A DNA stretch of 64,000 nt from contig NZ_CP133148.1 of assembly GCF_036488675.1 (NCBI RefSeq), positions 496,001 through 560,000 of the forward strand, in the 5' to 3' direction. Positions 1-6,613 of this stretch are shown piece by piece (position 1 is the first letter of the stretch; each line of letters starts with the position of its first letter). A program made the position numbers and the translations under genes. This DNA comes from Sinorhizobium chiapasense. Its GTDB lineage: Bacteria > Pseudomonadota > Alphaproteobacteria > Rhizobiales > Rhizobiaceae. Under the pieces are notes generated by a model, which was not told where the DNA came from, did no database searches, and saw nothing but the letters and a program-made list of their open reading frames with translations.

Positions 1-45
1 CCAGCCGGACGGAAGTGGTCCGGCCCAAACTTCAGGATGACAACA

Positions 46-390
46 ATGGAAATCAAGCGCTTTGAAACCGGCCCGCGGATGAGCCAGGCCGTGGTCTATA
101 ACAACACGGTTTACCTGGCCGGTCAGGTTGGCAACGCCGGTGACGACGTCGTCACCCAGACGAAGCAGGCGCTCGCGGAAGTCGATCGTCTTCTCGCCCT
201 CGCAGGCACGGATAAGACGCGCATCCTGTCGGCAACGATCTGGCTCGCGGACATGGCCGACTTCGCCAAGATGAATTCCGTTTGGGATGCCTGGGCGCCG
301 CAGGGCCACACGCCCGCACGTGCGACTGGTGAAGCCAAGCTCGCAACGCCGGAATACCTCGTCGAAGTCATTGTCACCGCTGCCGCGTAA
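46..390 (+). CDS. RidA family protein (reactive intermediate/imine deaminase-like)
   Basis: The 114-residue product has the length and pattern of the YjgF/YER057c/UK114 (RidA) family. It opens with a short strand region, has a central VYLAGQVG-type segment and an ARATGEAKLATPEYLVEV-like C-terminal segment carrying the family arginine and glutamate. Family members hydrolyse reactive enamines/imines made by PLP enzymes, or act on related substrates in specialised subgroups, and are cytosolic trimers. An ATG also exists at 37, but AGGA at 34-37 is 8 nt upstream of the ATG at 46, so 46 is preferred. The gene is followed by a strong hairpin terminator, so it is probably the last gene of its unit. 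The exact substrate cannot be told. Confidence 0.85.
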   Translation: MEIKRFETGPRMSQAVVYNNTVYLAGQVGNAGDDVVTQTKQALAEVDRLLALAGTDKTRILSATIWLADMADFAKMNSVWDAWAPQGHTPARATGEAKLATPEYLVEVIVTAAA

Positions 391-426
391 GCCTTTCCTC
401 TTTTGAGCTTTGGCTGAATCGAAGCG

Positions 427-459
427 CGCCGTCGTGCCCTGTGCACGGCGGCGTTTTTT
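427..459 (+). terminator. Rho-independent terminator after the RidA gene
   Basis: An 11-bp GC-rich stem (427-437 with 443-453, one G-T pair) closes a 5-nt loop and is followed by six T residues (454-459). This is a textbook intrinsic terminator 37 nt after the RidA stop codon. Confidence 0.85.
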
Positions 460-484
460 CTTCGACCTCGAGCACCTTCCCCTG

Positions 485-590
485 TACAGCGCCGCGAGTC
501 CTGTCAGACTCGCAAAAGACGCTGCAGCACTTTGAATTCCTGTATGTTTTTATCCTTGAAGCGGCTGCAATTTAAGGAACCATGCACTAC
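485..590 (+). repeat. RIME1-type intergenic element, copy 1 of a tandem pair
   Basis: This is a roughly 105-bp element made of two imperfect palindromes. The first begins ACAGCGCCGCG and closes with CGCTGCAGC. The second lies between TGTATGTTTT and AACCATGCA. The layout matches the RIME1 elements described in rhizobia. This copy is more diverged than the next and runs directly into it. Confidence 0.85.
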
Positions 591-693
591 AGCGCCGCGC
601 GTCTTGTCAGACGCGCAAAGGTCGCTGTAGCACTTTGAAGTGCTGCGTGTTTTTGTCCTTAAATCGTCTACGATCTAAGGAAACATGCAGTAG
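588..693 (+). repeat. RIME1-type intergenic element, copy 2 of a tandem pair
   Basis: This is a second full element head-to-tail with the first, with both palindromes intact and ending CATGCAGTAG. Its last base is also the first G of the stress promoter at 693, so the promoter begins exactly at the edge of the repeat. Confidence 0.87.
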
Positions 694-717
694 GAACCAA
701 GCACTCGCTCGGGCGTT
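693..717 (+). promoter_or_regulatory. EcfG (RpoE2)-type general stress promoter
   Basis: GGAAC at 693-697, a 16-nt spacer and CGTT at 714-717 match exactly the consensus known for EcfG sigma factors of alphaproteobacteria. The -10 element is 32 nt before the ATG of the small membrane protein gene at 750. Confidence 0.85.
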
Positions 718-749
718 TATCGGTCGTTCCGCAATGGAAGGAATGACCA

Positions 750-920
750 ATGCTCTACTGGCTGCCACGCCTTTTCGTGTTGGTGCTAGCCGGGATCGTG
801 ATCGGTTTCGGCCTCATCCCTCAGACAACGGATGAAGTCGCGCGCACGCTGCTGATAATCGTTCTGGGATTGGGCCTGCTCTCCCTGACGCTCCACATAT
901 TTCCACCCGGACAACATTGA
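750..920 (+). CDS. Small two-helix membrane protein, probable general stress protein
   Basis: This 56-residue product starts MLYWLPRLFVLVLAG and has two hydrophobic stretches (about residues 4-23 and 33-50), so it is an inner-membrane miniprotein. AAGGA at 738-742 gives good Shine-Dalgarno spacing. An exact EcfG-type promoter lies just upstream. The N-terminus and layout recall the DUF1328 protein at 5726, but similarity is weak, so membership is only suggested. The AI-2E family transporter gene follows after 121 nt on the same strand and may be co-transcribed. The function is unknown. Confidence 0.7.
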   Translation: MLYWLPRLFVLVLAGIVIGFGLIPQTTDEVARTLLIIVLGLGLLSLTLHIFPPGQH

Positions 921-1041
921 GCGACCCCTTGGGTGAAAGGCGGACGCGCGGGTGTGGGGCGAGGGCAGGTTGTTGCGGATTTGCCGTTTGACCGATGGCA
1001 TTGCCGACGTTGCGAAACGGTAGCAGAAAAGAAGGACGCCG

Positions 1042-2169
1042 ATGGAAACAGCGAGGCATACCGCCGAGCGCAAACGGAAGCGCAGTGTGGACAAGGAAAT
1101 CGCCCTGGCCGCATCGCCGACAGGCGCCGTGCGAAAACGCAACGGCATGGAACTGGCGGTCGCGCTAAGCACGGTCGGCCTCTTCACCATCGCCTGTTCA
1201 GCGGCCGTCTATTCCATGGAAGCGATCCTTATGCCGATCACGCTGGCGATTATCGTCGGCATCGTGCTCGGCAGGGCGGCCGACGAATTGGAGAGATTCG
1301 GCCTGCCGCCGATCTTCGGCGGCCTTTTGATGGCGCTTCTCTTCGTGCTCGGGCTATCCTCGCTCGTGAATGCACTTCTTGGCCCTATCACCGAGGTGGC
1401 GCGTGAGGCTCCCCGGCTGGCCGAGGGTGTCATAGAGCGGATATTGCCGTTCATCGAGCGTTTCACCTGGTTGAGAATGGCGCTGGTACGCAACGCCGAT
1501 CAGAACGCACTTGCCGACACCCTCGTGAAGAATGCCGGCCCCTTGCTTGGAGCCGTTGCAGCAGGCCTGACGCCGGCACTTGTCCAGACACTTATTTTTC
1601 TGGCGGCCCTTGTGCTTTTTCTGCTCGGCCGCCTTCAACTGCGCAGCACGATCATCCTTGCCTTTGCGGCAAGGGAGCATCGTTTGAACGCGATCCGGAT
1701 CATGAACGCGACCGAGGATGCGCTCGCTCGGTATTTTTCGACGGCGAGCCTCATCTATCTGGCGCTGGGCGTGATGACGATGGTGATCGCGCTTGCCGGC
1801 GGATTGACCATGGCACCGTTGTGGGGGTTGTTTGCCTTCGTATCGAGTTTCATTCCCTATCTTGGCGTGACCTTCATGACGCTGTCCCTGCTCGTCGGCG
1901 GATTGATGACGCACAATGCGCTGCTTCTGGGGATTGCGCCTGCCGTCGCCTTCTTCCTTGTACACCTGGTCATGGAAAATCTCGTCGTTCCGGCGATCCT
2001 CGGGCGCCGCTTCGAGGTCAATCCATTTCTGATTTTTGTCGCGATCATTTTCTGGACCTGGATGTGGGGCGCCGTCGGCGCAATTCTGGCCCTACCCCTG
2101 TCGCTTATCGCCATGACCATTTTCGCGCAGGTGCGCGAGCCGCCGCCGGACCGGCAGTTGCCGGAGTGA
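1042..2169 (+). CDS. AI-2E family transporter (PerM/YdiK-type membrane protein)
   Basis: The 375-residue product has a basic N-terminus (about 35 residues) and then seven to eight hydrophobic segments, starting near residue 40 and ending near 365. The late loops have the conserved style of the AI-2E exporter family (IPYLGVTFM, then NLVVPAILGRRFEVNPF near residue 320). Family members are inner-membrane proteins annotated as autoinducer-2 exporters or PerM permeases, and most have no proven substrate. AAGGA sits about 6 nt before the ATG. It lies downstream of an EcfG-controlled small gene and is convergent with phyR. Family assignment is firm; substrate is unknown. Confidence 0.88.
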   Translation: METARHTAERKRKRSVDKEIALAASPTGAVRKRNGMELAVALSTVGLFTIACSAAVYSMEAILMPITLAIIVGIVLGRAADELERFGLPPIFGGLLMALLFVLGLSSLVNALLGPITEVAREAPRLAEGVIERILPFIERFTWLRMALVRNADQNALADTLVKNAGPLLGAVAAGLTPALVQTLIFLAALVLFLLGRLQLRSTIILAFAAREHRLNAIRIMNATEDALARYFSTASLIYLALGVMTMVIALAGGLTMAPLWGLFAFVSSFIPYLGVTFMTLSLLVGGLMTHNALLLGIAPAVAFFLVHLVMENLVVPAILGRRFEVNPFLIFVAIIFWTWMWGAVGAILALPLSLIAMTIFAQVREPPPDRQLPE

Positions 2170-2209
2170 CGTTGGCGATGCCGGATTGCTGGCGGTGCAG
2201 CCCGCGAGT

Positions 2210-3007
2210 TTACGGGCGTCCCGTCCGCGCCTGTTCGTCGAAGAACAGGGCTTGGCTGATCAGTGCCTTCACCATTTCTGGATTGAAGGGCTTCGTTACC
2301 AGAAATGCCGGCTCCGGCTTCTTGCCCGTCAGGAGCCGTTCGGGGAAGGCGGTAATGAAGATCACCGGCACGGTGGTTTCAGCCAGGATATCGTTGACGG
2401 CGTCGATGCCGGAACTGCCGTCGGCGAGCTGGATATCGGCAAGAACCATTTTCGGCGATGTCGTCCGATAGAGTTCGAGCGCCTCCCCGTAGGTTCGAGC
2501 GATCCCGGTGACGCGATGGCCGAGGCTTGTCACCATGTCCTCGATATCCATGGCGATCAGCGGTTCATCTTCGATAATCATGACCTCCGTCGCCACCTGA
2601 CGCGAAATCTCCTGTGACGCCCCGGCGAGAAGAGTGGTGAAGGCGCCTGGGTCGAGGTTCATGATCTCGGCCGCCTCGCTTGTGGAAAAGCCTTCGACGG
2701 CGATCAGCAGGAATGCCTGGCGCGGCGCCGGTGCGATCAACGACAAATTGGCCGCGGCGTTGCGCTCCCAGGCGAAAGGCGACGTCAATTGTGTGCGATC
2801 GATTTCCAGCTTGTCGAACAGGGAGCAGAACAGCTTGTAGAGACCGATTCGGTCGCTGGAGGCGGTTGGGAAGAGGCTGACGTCCTCGATCAGCGCCTCG
2901 AGAACGGCGGCGACATAAGCGTCGCCTGCCGCTTGCGAGCCAGTGACGGCGCGGGCATAACGCCGCAGATAGGGAAGATGTGGCGCAATCCTGGTGGAAA
3001 GTGACAT
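2210..3007 (-). CDS. phyR: PhyR-type response regulator (anti-anti-sigma factor of the general stress response)
   Basis: The 265-residue product joins a sigma-factor-like domain (about 1-135, sigma2/sigma4-like helices including GFSTSEAAEIMNLDPG) to a C-terminal receiver domain. The receiver has the acidic pair E146/D147, phosphoacceptor D191 in LADIQLADG, T219 in the PhyR-typical ITAFPERLLTG segment, and K239. In the known pathway, phosphorylated PhyR binds NepR and frees the EcfG sigma factor. The gene is divergent from nepR, but no ecfG is adjacent. It therefore resembles the second, sigma-less PhyR/NepR pair (RsiB2/RsiA2) reported in S. meliloti. No GGAAC-N16/17-CGTT site was found in the divergent region. 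Confidence 0.93.
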   Translation of the reverse strand: MSLSTRIAPHLPYLRRYARAVTGSQAAGDAYVAAVLEALIEDVSLFPTASSDRIGLYKLFCSLFDKLEIDRTQLTSPFAWERNAAANLSLIAPAPRQAFLLIAVEGFSTSEAAEIMNLDPGAFTTLLAGASQEISRQVATEVMIIEDEPLIAMDIEDMVTSLGHRVTGIARTYGEALELYRTTSPKMVLADIQLADGSSGIDAVNDILAETTVPVIFITAFPERLLTGKKPEPAFLVTKPFNPEMVKALISQALFFDEQARTGRP

Positions 3008-3194
3008 TTAGGCCTTCCTAAACTATTGTGCCGGTATGGTCCCGGTCTTGCGGACAATGGGCGTGCAGCAGGATACGTCAATGTTTTGAGCACGTCTTTC
3101 GGATTATGGAAAGCCTAGAGTAAGCAGATGACGGGCATAGGGGACAGGAATGGCCGGAACAGGGGGATAAGGCCTCGGCGCGCGGAAGCGGAAA

Positions 3195-3386
3195 ATGAAT
3201 GATCCTTCCGGACGGCGCAATGCGCGTGGCGCTGCCGCCAGGCATCCCTCGACGGATCCGAGCGCACAGATCGCTTCGAAATTGAGGGCACTTTACCAAG
3301 CCCTGGAAAACGAACCGATTCCGCTGCAGTTTATTGAATTGCTCGAGCGTCTAGACGCGGCCGAGCACGTGCAGTCACGACGCTGA
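3195..3386 (+). CDS. nepR: NepR-type anti-sigma factor
   Basis: The 63-residue product has the NepR core: a short disordered N-terminus, then a helix region containing IASKLRALYQALENEPIPLQFIELLERLD, shown here in parts (IASKLRALYQ near residue 27 and PIPLQFIELL near 42). NepR proteins sequester EcfG sigma factors and are themselves captured by phosphorylated PhyR. The gene is divergent from phyR with a 187-bp shared upstream region. In the usual arrangement ecfG follows nepR; here a RIME element and lipoprotein genes follow instead. Its partner sigma factor must therefore be encoded elsewhere. Confidence 0.88.
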   Translation: MNDPSGRRNARGAAARHPSTDPSAQIASKLRALYQALENEPIPLQFIELLERLDAAEHVQSRR

Positions 3387-3498
3387 TGCCCCCGCCGTTC
3401 CACGCGGCCGCTTCGCATCACCCGTTGCGATAGGGCGCTGGCTTGGCGTGCGTAGCAACCCGGCGGCAATTACTCCATAGCCGGCCGGGTTTCGCCCG

Positions 3499-3602
3499 AC
3501 AGCGCCGCGCGTCTAACAGACACGCAAAGGACGCCGTAGCACCTTGAATTGCTGCATGTTTTTATCCTCAAATCGGCTACGATCTAAGGAAACACGCAGT
3601 AG
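3499..3602 (+). repeat. RIME1-type intergenic element
   Basis: Full-length two-palindrome copy, from ACAGCGCCGCGCG to ACGCAGTAG, in the 220-bp gap between nepR and the convergent glycine-zipper lipoprotein gene. It may act as a bidirectional 3' structure for the two transcripts. Confidence 0.85.
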
Positions 3603-3606
3603 CCGA

Positions 3607-3855
3607 TCAGCAACGCGCGGTGTAGCGGCGGCCGTATTGGTCGCGATAGTAGCAATAGCCGGGCTCGTTCGCACGGCCGATAAGGGCGCCGGCAACACCA
3701 CCGACCGCAGCGCCGACAGCGGCCCCTCGGACGTCATTCGTTATGGCGCCGCCGATGATACCGCCGGAAGCTGCGCCGATTGCAGTACCTTTCTCCGTAG
3801 CCGTGCAGGCCGCAAGGGGAAGGATCAGGCTTGCGACGAGAAGTATCTTTTTCAT
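3607..3855 (-). CDS. Glycine-zipper lipoprotein (copy 1)
   Basis: The 82-residue product has a lipoprotein signal with lipobox LAAC (Cys17), then a glycine-zipper region (GAASGGIIGGAITN... GAAVGGVAGALIG, about residues 26-60) and a short C-terminus with YGRRYTARC. Such small lipoproteins sit in the outer membrane or its periplasmic face and are linked to envelope stress. The neighbour at 3959-4207 is a close paralogue on the same strand, so this is a tandem duplication. It ends in cysteine, as does its paralogue. No EcfG-type promoter is present. Confidence 0.85.
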   Translation of the reverse strand: MKKILLVASLILPLAACTATEKGTAIGAASGGIIGGAITNDVRGAAVGAAVGGVAGALIGRANEPGYCYYRDQYGRRYTARC

Positions 3856-3958
3856 GATGCGTTCCTATCCGGGGTTTGAGTTGCCGTAACCGAAGAAGGA
3901 GTTGTCTGGGCACAAGATTTCGGGCGGAGCGCGGTCTCCTGCAATCGCGCTTGTCCGA

Positions 3959-4207
3959 TCAGCAAGCTGCAGTATAGCGCCGCCCGTAGCGGTCACGATA
4001 GATGCAGCGCCCAGGCTCGTTTGCCCTGCCGATCAGGGCGCCGGCAACGCCCCCAACAGCCGCGCCGACCGCGGCACCCCCCACATCATCGGTGATTGCT
4101 CCGCCAATGATACCACCGGTAACGGCGCCGATTGCCGCACCTTTTTCCGTCTGCGTGCAGGCCGCCAGGGAAAGGATCAGGCCTGCTGCAACAAGTATCT
4201 TCTTCAT
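3959..4207 (-). CDS. Glycine-zipper lipoprotein (copy 2)
   Basis: This 82-residue paralogue matches the gene at 3607-3855 in length and layout: MKKIL start, LAAC lipobox, glycine zipper with GAVTGGIIGGAIT and GAAVGGVAGALIG, and an YGRRYTAAC end. The reading frame is open upstream of the chosen ATG, but only the start at 4207 gives a proper lipoprotein signal. The gene pair is 103 nt apart and points the same way. Role in the envelope is inferred from family knowledge. Confidence 0.85.
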   Translation of the reverse strand: MKKILVAAGLILSLAACTQTEKGAAIGAVTGGIIGGAITDDVGGAAVGAAVGGVAGALIGRANEPGRCIYRDRYGRRYTAAC

Positions 4208-4633
4208 GACACGTTTCCCTATCCAAGCTTGGTTACCAAACCGCGGGAGATGCTGAGCGGGTGTTTTCCGGTCGAGAGACGGGAGGCCGATAAGCATGCC
4301 GGTCACGAGTCGAAGTCACCCGTAGGCGATCGCTGACGCGGCCACAATCATAGCATGTTTCTGACATTGTTTGGCTTGTCGCTGCAGGCGCAATTGGGTC
4401 ACGCATACTTCACTCCCTTGAACCCGGCCGCCGCCCGCGGCGCTTGTTATTGTTGCCAAAACGCCGACTGTGGCCATTTGTTCCGCGTGTCCACACACCG
4501 TTGCGCCTGACAGTTGTCGCCCATGCGCATCCCGGTCGCAAAGACCGCCGAATAATCGGCCGTGTGCCCAAGCCTCCTCAGGCCTCCTCAAGCCTCCTCA
4601 AGCCTCCGCTAAAGCAATTGTTCACGCGAACGA
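4208..4633. other. Intergenic region with a short tandem repeat
   Basis: I see no convincing gene here. The region contains three exact-to-near copies of a 10-bp unit AGCCTCCTCA plus a partial fourth (4571-4607), just before the stress promoter at 4634. Confidence 0.6.
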
Positions 4634-4659
4634 GGAACCGGCGACGGGTCTGGTTCGTT
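4634..4659 (+). promoter_or_regulatory. EcfG (RpoE2)-type general stress promoter
   Basis: GGAAC at 4634-4638, a 17-nt spacer and CGTT at 4656-4659 are an exact consensus match, 33 nt before the ATG at 4693. It probably drives the hypothetical gene and csbD together. Confidence 0.87.
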
Positions 4660-4692
4660 TGTTTCTCGCCTCAGCGTCGAAGGAGCGCGGAA

Positions 4693-5013
4693 ATGGAACA
4701 TGTTGCCGCCATCATGGTTCTCGTTGGCTGCATGCAGGAAACGACGGCGTGCCGTGAGGTGCCATCGCCGGTGGTCGCCTTCGAAACCGTCGAGGAATGC
4801 CAGGCCTTGCTTCCTCCCGCGATGGAGGAGGTCGGCAAGGTTTTCAAGACGGCATACGGCAAGTGCGCCGAGGTTGATCCTGCGCTCATCGTCGAGAGTG
4901 CAGTAATCGAGTGGACGATCACACCTGCGAGGAAGCTTGAAGTGACGGTGACGCCAGATGAAGAGCCCTATACGGTCGCAGGCCGTGTCCGCCCGTCGTC
5001 CGGCGATGAGTGA
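4693..5013 (+). CDS. Hypothetical small protein, probable EcfG regulon member
   Basis: The 106-residue product starts MEHVAAIMVLVGCMQET and has a hydrophobic N-terminus that may be a short signal or anchor. Four cysteines (about residues 13, 20, 35 and 57) could form disulfides outside the cytoplasm. AAGGAG precedes the ATG. I do not recognise a domain. The gene starts 33 nt after an exact stress promoter and is followed 32 nt later by csbD, so the two probably form an operon. Confidence 0.7.
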   Translation: MEHVAAIMVLVGCMQETTACREVPSPVVAFETVEECQALLPPAMEEVGKVFKTAYGKCAEVDPALIVESAVIEWTITPARKLEVTVTPDEEPYTVAGRVRPSSGDE

Positions 5014-5045
5014 CTTCCCGCATCACAGATTGAAAGGAGCGTTTC

Positions 5046-5243
5046 ATGAATTGGGACATCATCGAAGGCCGGTGGACCGAATTCAAGGGCAAGGCCCAGG
5101 GGCAATGGGGAAAGCTCACGAACGATGATCTCGACGTCATCAACGGCAATCGGAAGGAGCTCGCCGGGCGCATTCAGGCGCGTTACGGAATTGCCAAGGA
5201 AGAGGCGGAGCGTCAGATCGACGAGTGGGCATCGCGCCATTGA
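5046..5243 (+). CDS. CsbD family stress protein
   Basis: The 65-residue product has the CsbD layout: MNWDIIEGRW start, KGKAQGQWGKLT near residue 16, then NGNRKELAGRIQARYG and a C-terminal helix. CsbD proteins are small soluble proteins of unknown mechanism, induced by general stress sigma factors in many bacteria. AAAGGAG lies 9 nt upstream of the ATG. The upstream gene and its exact EcfG promoter make this a likely stress operon member. Confidence 0.9.
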   Translation: MNWDIIEGRWTEFKGKAQGQWGKLTNDDLDVINGNRKELAGRIQARYGIAKEEAERQIDEWASRH

Positions 5244-5299
5244 CAGGCTGACGCCCGAAAGGGCGTGACGCGCGTCTTGCAACGGACGCGCGTCGCTTA

Positions 5300-5494
5300 T
5301 CATCCGTGGGTGTCGCGTTCTGCTTTTTCCAGTGCGTCAAGAAGACCCTGGAGACGTTTGTTGCGTTTCTCTTCCGTGTGCATGTGAAGGTCGCGCATCG
5401 TCCTGCCGATATGCAGGTTATGCCTGCGCACGGCCGCGTTGTGCCGGGCGACCTCGGTCACCGATTTCCATATATGTCGCGACGGAATCTTCAT
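5300..5494 (-). CDS. Small hypothetical basic helical protein with EcfG promoter
   Basis: From the ATG at 5494 the product is 64 residues, rich in Arg, His and Lys (MKIPSRHIWKSVTEVARHNAAV...), and probably all helical. The frame stays open further upstream to 5584, but the exact EcfG promoter at 5525-5549 on this strand places the start at 5494, about 31 nt after its -10 element. The ribosome site is modest (GGGA). The gene is convergent with csbD. No known domain was recognised. The promoter is the main support that this is a real gene. Confidence 0.65.
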   Translation of the reverse strand: MKIPSRHIWKSVTEVARHNAAVRRHNLHIGRTMRDLHMHTEEKRNKRLQGLLDALEKAERDTHG

Positions 5495-5524
5495 TGCGTT
5501 CCCAAAAGCTTTCGTTACCGGGAC

Positions 5525-5549
5525 AACGCCAAGCCCTATCGAAGGTTCC
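5525..5549 (-). promoter_or_regulatory. EcfG (RpoE2)-type general stress promoter (minus strand)
   Basis: Read on the minus strand: GGAAC (5549-5545), 16-nt spacer, CGTT (5528-5525). This is an exact match positioned upstream of the small gene 5300-5494. Confidence 0.85.
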
Positions 5550-5666
5550 TGGCGAATTTTGTTCCCGTGCGCCGATCTTGGCACCGTTTCTCGTTCCTTG
5601 GTTAACGAAAGGTTTTCTTTCGCTTCAAAAGATTTTTAGGGTCTCGCCGAGAGAAACATCGAAACC

Positions 5667-5692
5667 GGAACAAAGGCGATGAGCTACGCGTT
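5667..5692 (+). promoter_or_regulatory. EcfG (RpoE2)-type general stress promoter
   Basis: GGAAC at 5667-5671, 17-nt spacer, CGTT at 5689-5692. The match is exact, 33 nt before the DUF1328 gene at 5726. Confidence 0.87.
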
Positions 5693-5725
5693 ACAATTTC
5701 ACCAACGCAGACATTGGAGATATCA

Positions 5726-5890
5726 ATGCTCTACTATGCTCTCGTCTTTCTGATTGTTGCCATCATCGCCGGCATTCTCGGCTTTGGTGGTATTGCTGGA
5801 GCTTCGGCAGGCATTGCCCAGGTCTTGTTCTTCCTGTTCCTCGTATTCTTGGTGATTTCGCTTATTGCCGGACTCATGCGCAGGACCTGA
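5726..5890 (+). CDS. DUF1328 (UPF0391/YtjA-type) small membrane protein
   Basis: The 54-residue product begins [20 protein letters not shown], followed by a GGIAG turn, a second hydrophobic helix and a short basic end (MRRT). This is the typical DUF1328 pattern: two helices in the inner membrane, function unknown. GGAGA precedes the ATG by about 6 nt. The exact EcfG promoter upstream marks it as a likely general stress gene, and a strong terminator follows. Confidence 0.92.
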   Translation: MLYYALVFLIVAIIAGILGFGGIAGASAGIAQVLFFLFLVFLVISLIAGLMRRT

Positions 5891-5919
5891 CGCGACAAGT
5901 CCGTGGGCTCATGAACGAG

Positions 5920-5950
5920 AAAGGGGCGAAGCGCGACGCTTCGCCCCTTT
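5920..5950 (+). terminator. Strong hairpin terminator after the DUF1328 gene
   Basis: A perfect 14-bp stem (5920-5933 with 5937-5950) closes a 3-nt loop. The 3' side ends in TTT. It ends the DUF1328 transcript 30 nt after the stop codon. Confidence 0.8.
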
Positions 5951-6043
5951 CCGTTGTGAGCAATGTTCTGTTCCCTTGCTCTGGCCAATGCCCTTGGCTA
6001 TTCATGCGAGTACCCGCCCACCGGTCAGGAACAGAACAATCAC

Positions 6044-6544
6044 ATGAAGTCCCTGGAACTCATCGTCGAGCGCATCATCCTTTCGAGCCGATGGCTGCTG
6101 GTCGTCTTTTATCTCGGACTGGTTGCGGCGCTTGCTCTCTACGGCATTTCCTTCATCTACAAGTTCCTGAAGGTCGCGGGCCTGGTCTTCGTCTACGACG
6201 ATGCTCAGATGATATTGGCAATGCTTGGGTTGATCGACGCCGCACTCGTCGCGAGCCTGATCGTCATGGTGATGATTTCCGGATACGAAAACTTCGTCAG
6301 CCGCTTCGACGAGGGTGAGGGCGAGGTCTCCTTCCTGGGCAAGCTTGATTCCGGCAGCCTGAAGATCAAGGTCGCCTCCTCAATCGTGGCGATCTCGTCG
6401 ATCCATCTTTTGCAGATCTTCCTCAATGCCCAGCAGTTCACGAGCGAGAAGCTGATGTGGGCGACGATCATGCATCTGGCTTTTGTCGCTTCGGCCGTGC
6501 TCCTCGGTTCCCTGGAGCAGATCATGAGCAAGTTGAAAAAGTAG
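6044..6544 (+). CDS. UPF0114/YqhA family inner-membrane protein
   Basis: The 166-residue product has four hydrophobic segments, with family-style stretches SRWLLVVFYLGLVAALALY (about residues 14-32), LIDAALVASLIVMVMISGYENFVSR, split here as LIDAALVAS and GYENFVSR (about 62-87), and KVASSIVAISSIHLL. This is the TIGR00645/UPF0114 family, conserved but uncharacterised. The frame is open upstream to 5963, but the ATG at 6044 fits the family N-terminus. The Shine-Dalgarno is weak (AGGA 14 nt upstream), so the start is less certain than the family. Confidence 0.88.
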   Translation: MKSLELIVERIILSSRWLLVVFYLGLVAALALYGISFIYKFLKVAGLVFVYDDAQMILAMLGLIDAALVASLIVMVMISGYENFVSRFDEGEGEVSFLGKLDSGSLKIKVASSIVAISSIHLLQIFLNAQQFTSEKLMWATIMHLAFVASAVLLGSLEQIMSKLKK

Positions 6545-6613
6545 CGGCGCGACCGCTGCAGCCAGCCTTTGGCGCCTGCGGCGGGTTTGTGAGCGAGTAA
6601 GCGGGGCACTGGC

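Noticed and set aside
3156..3194. GGAAC before nepR as an EcfG promoter
   Set aside because: The bases 16-17 nt downstream are GGCGC, not CGTT, so the -10 element is missing.
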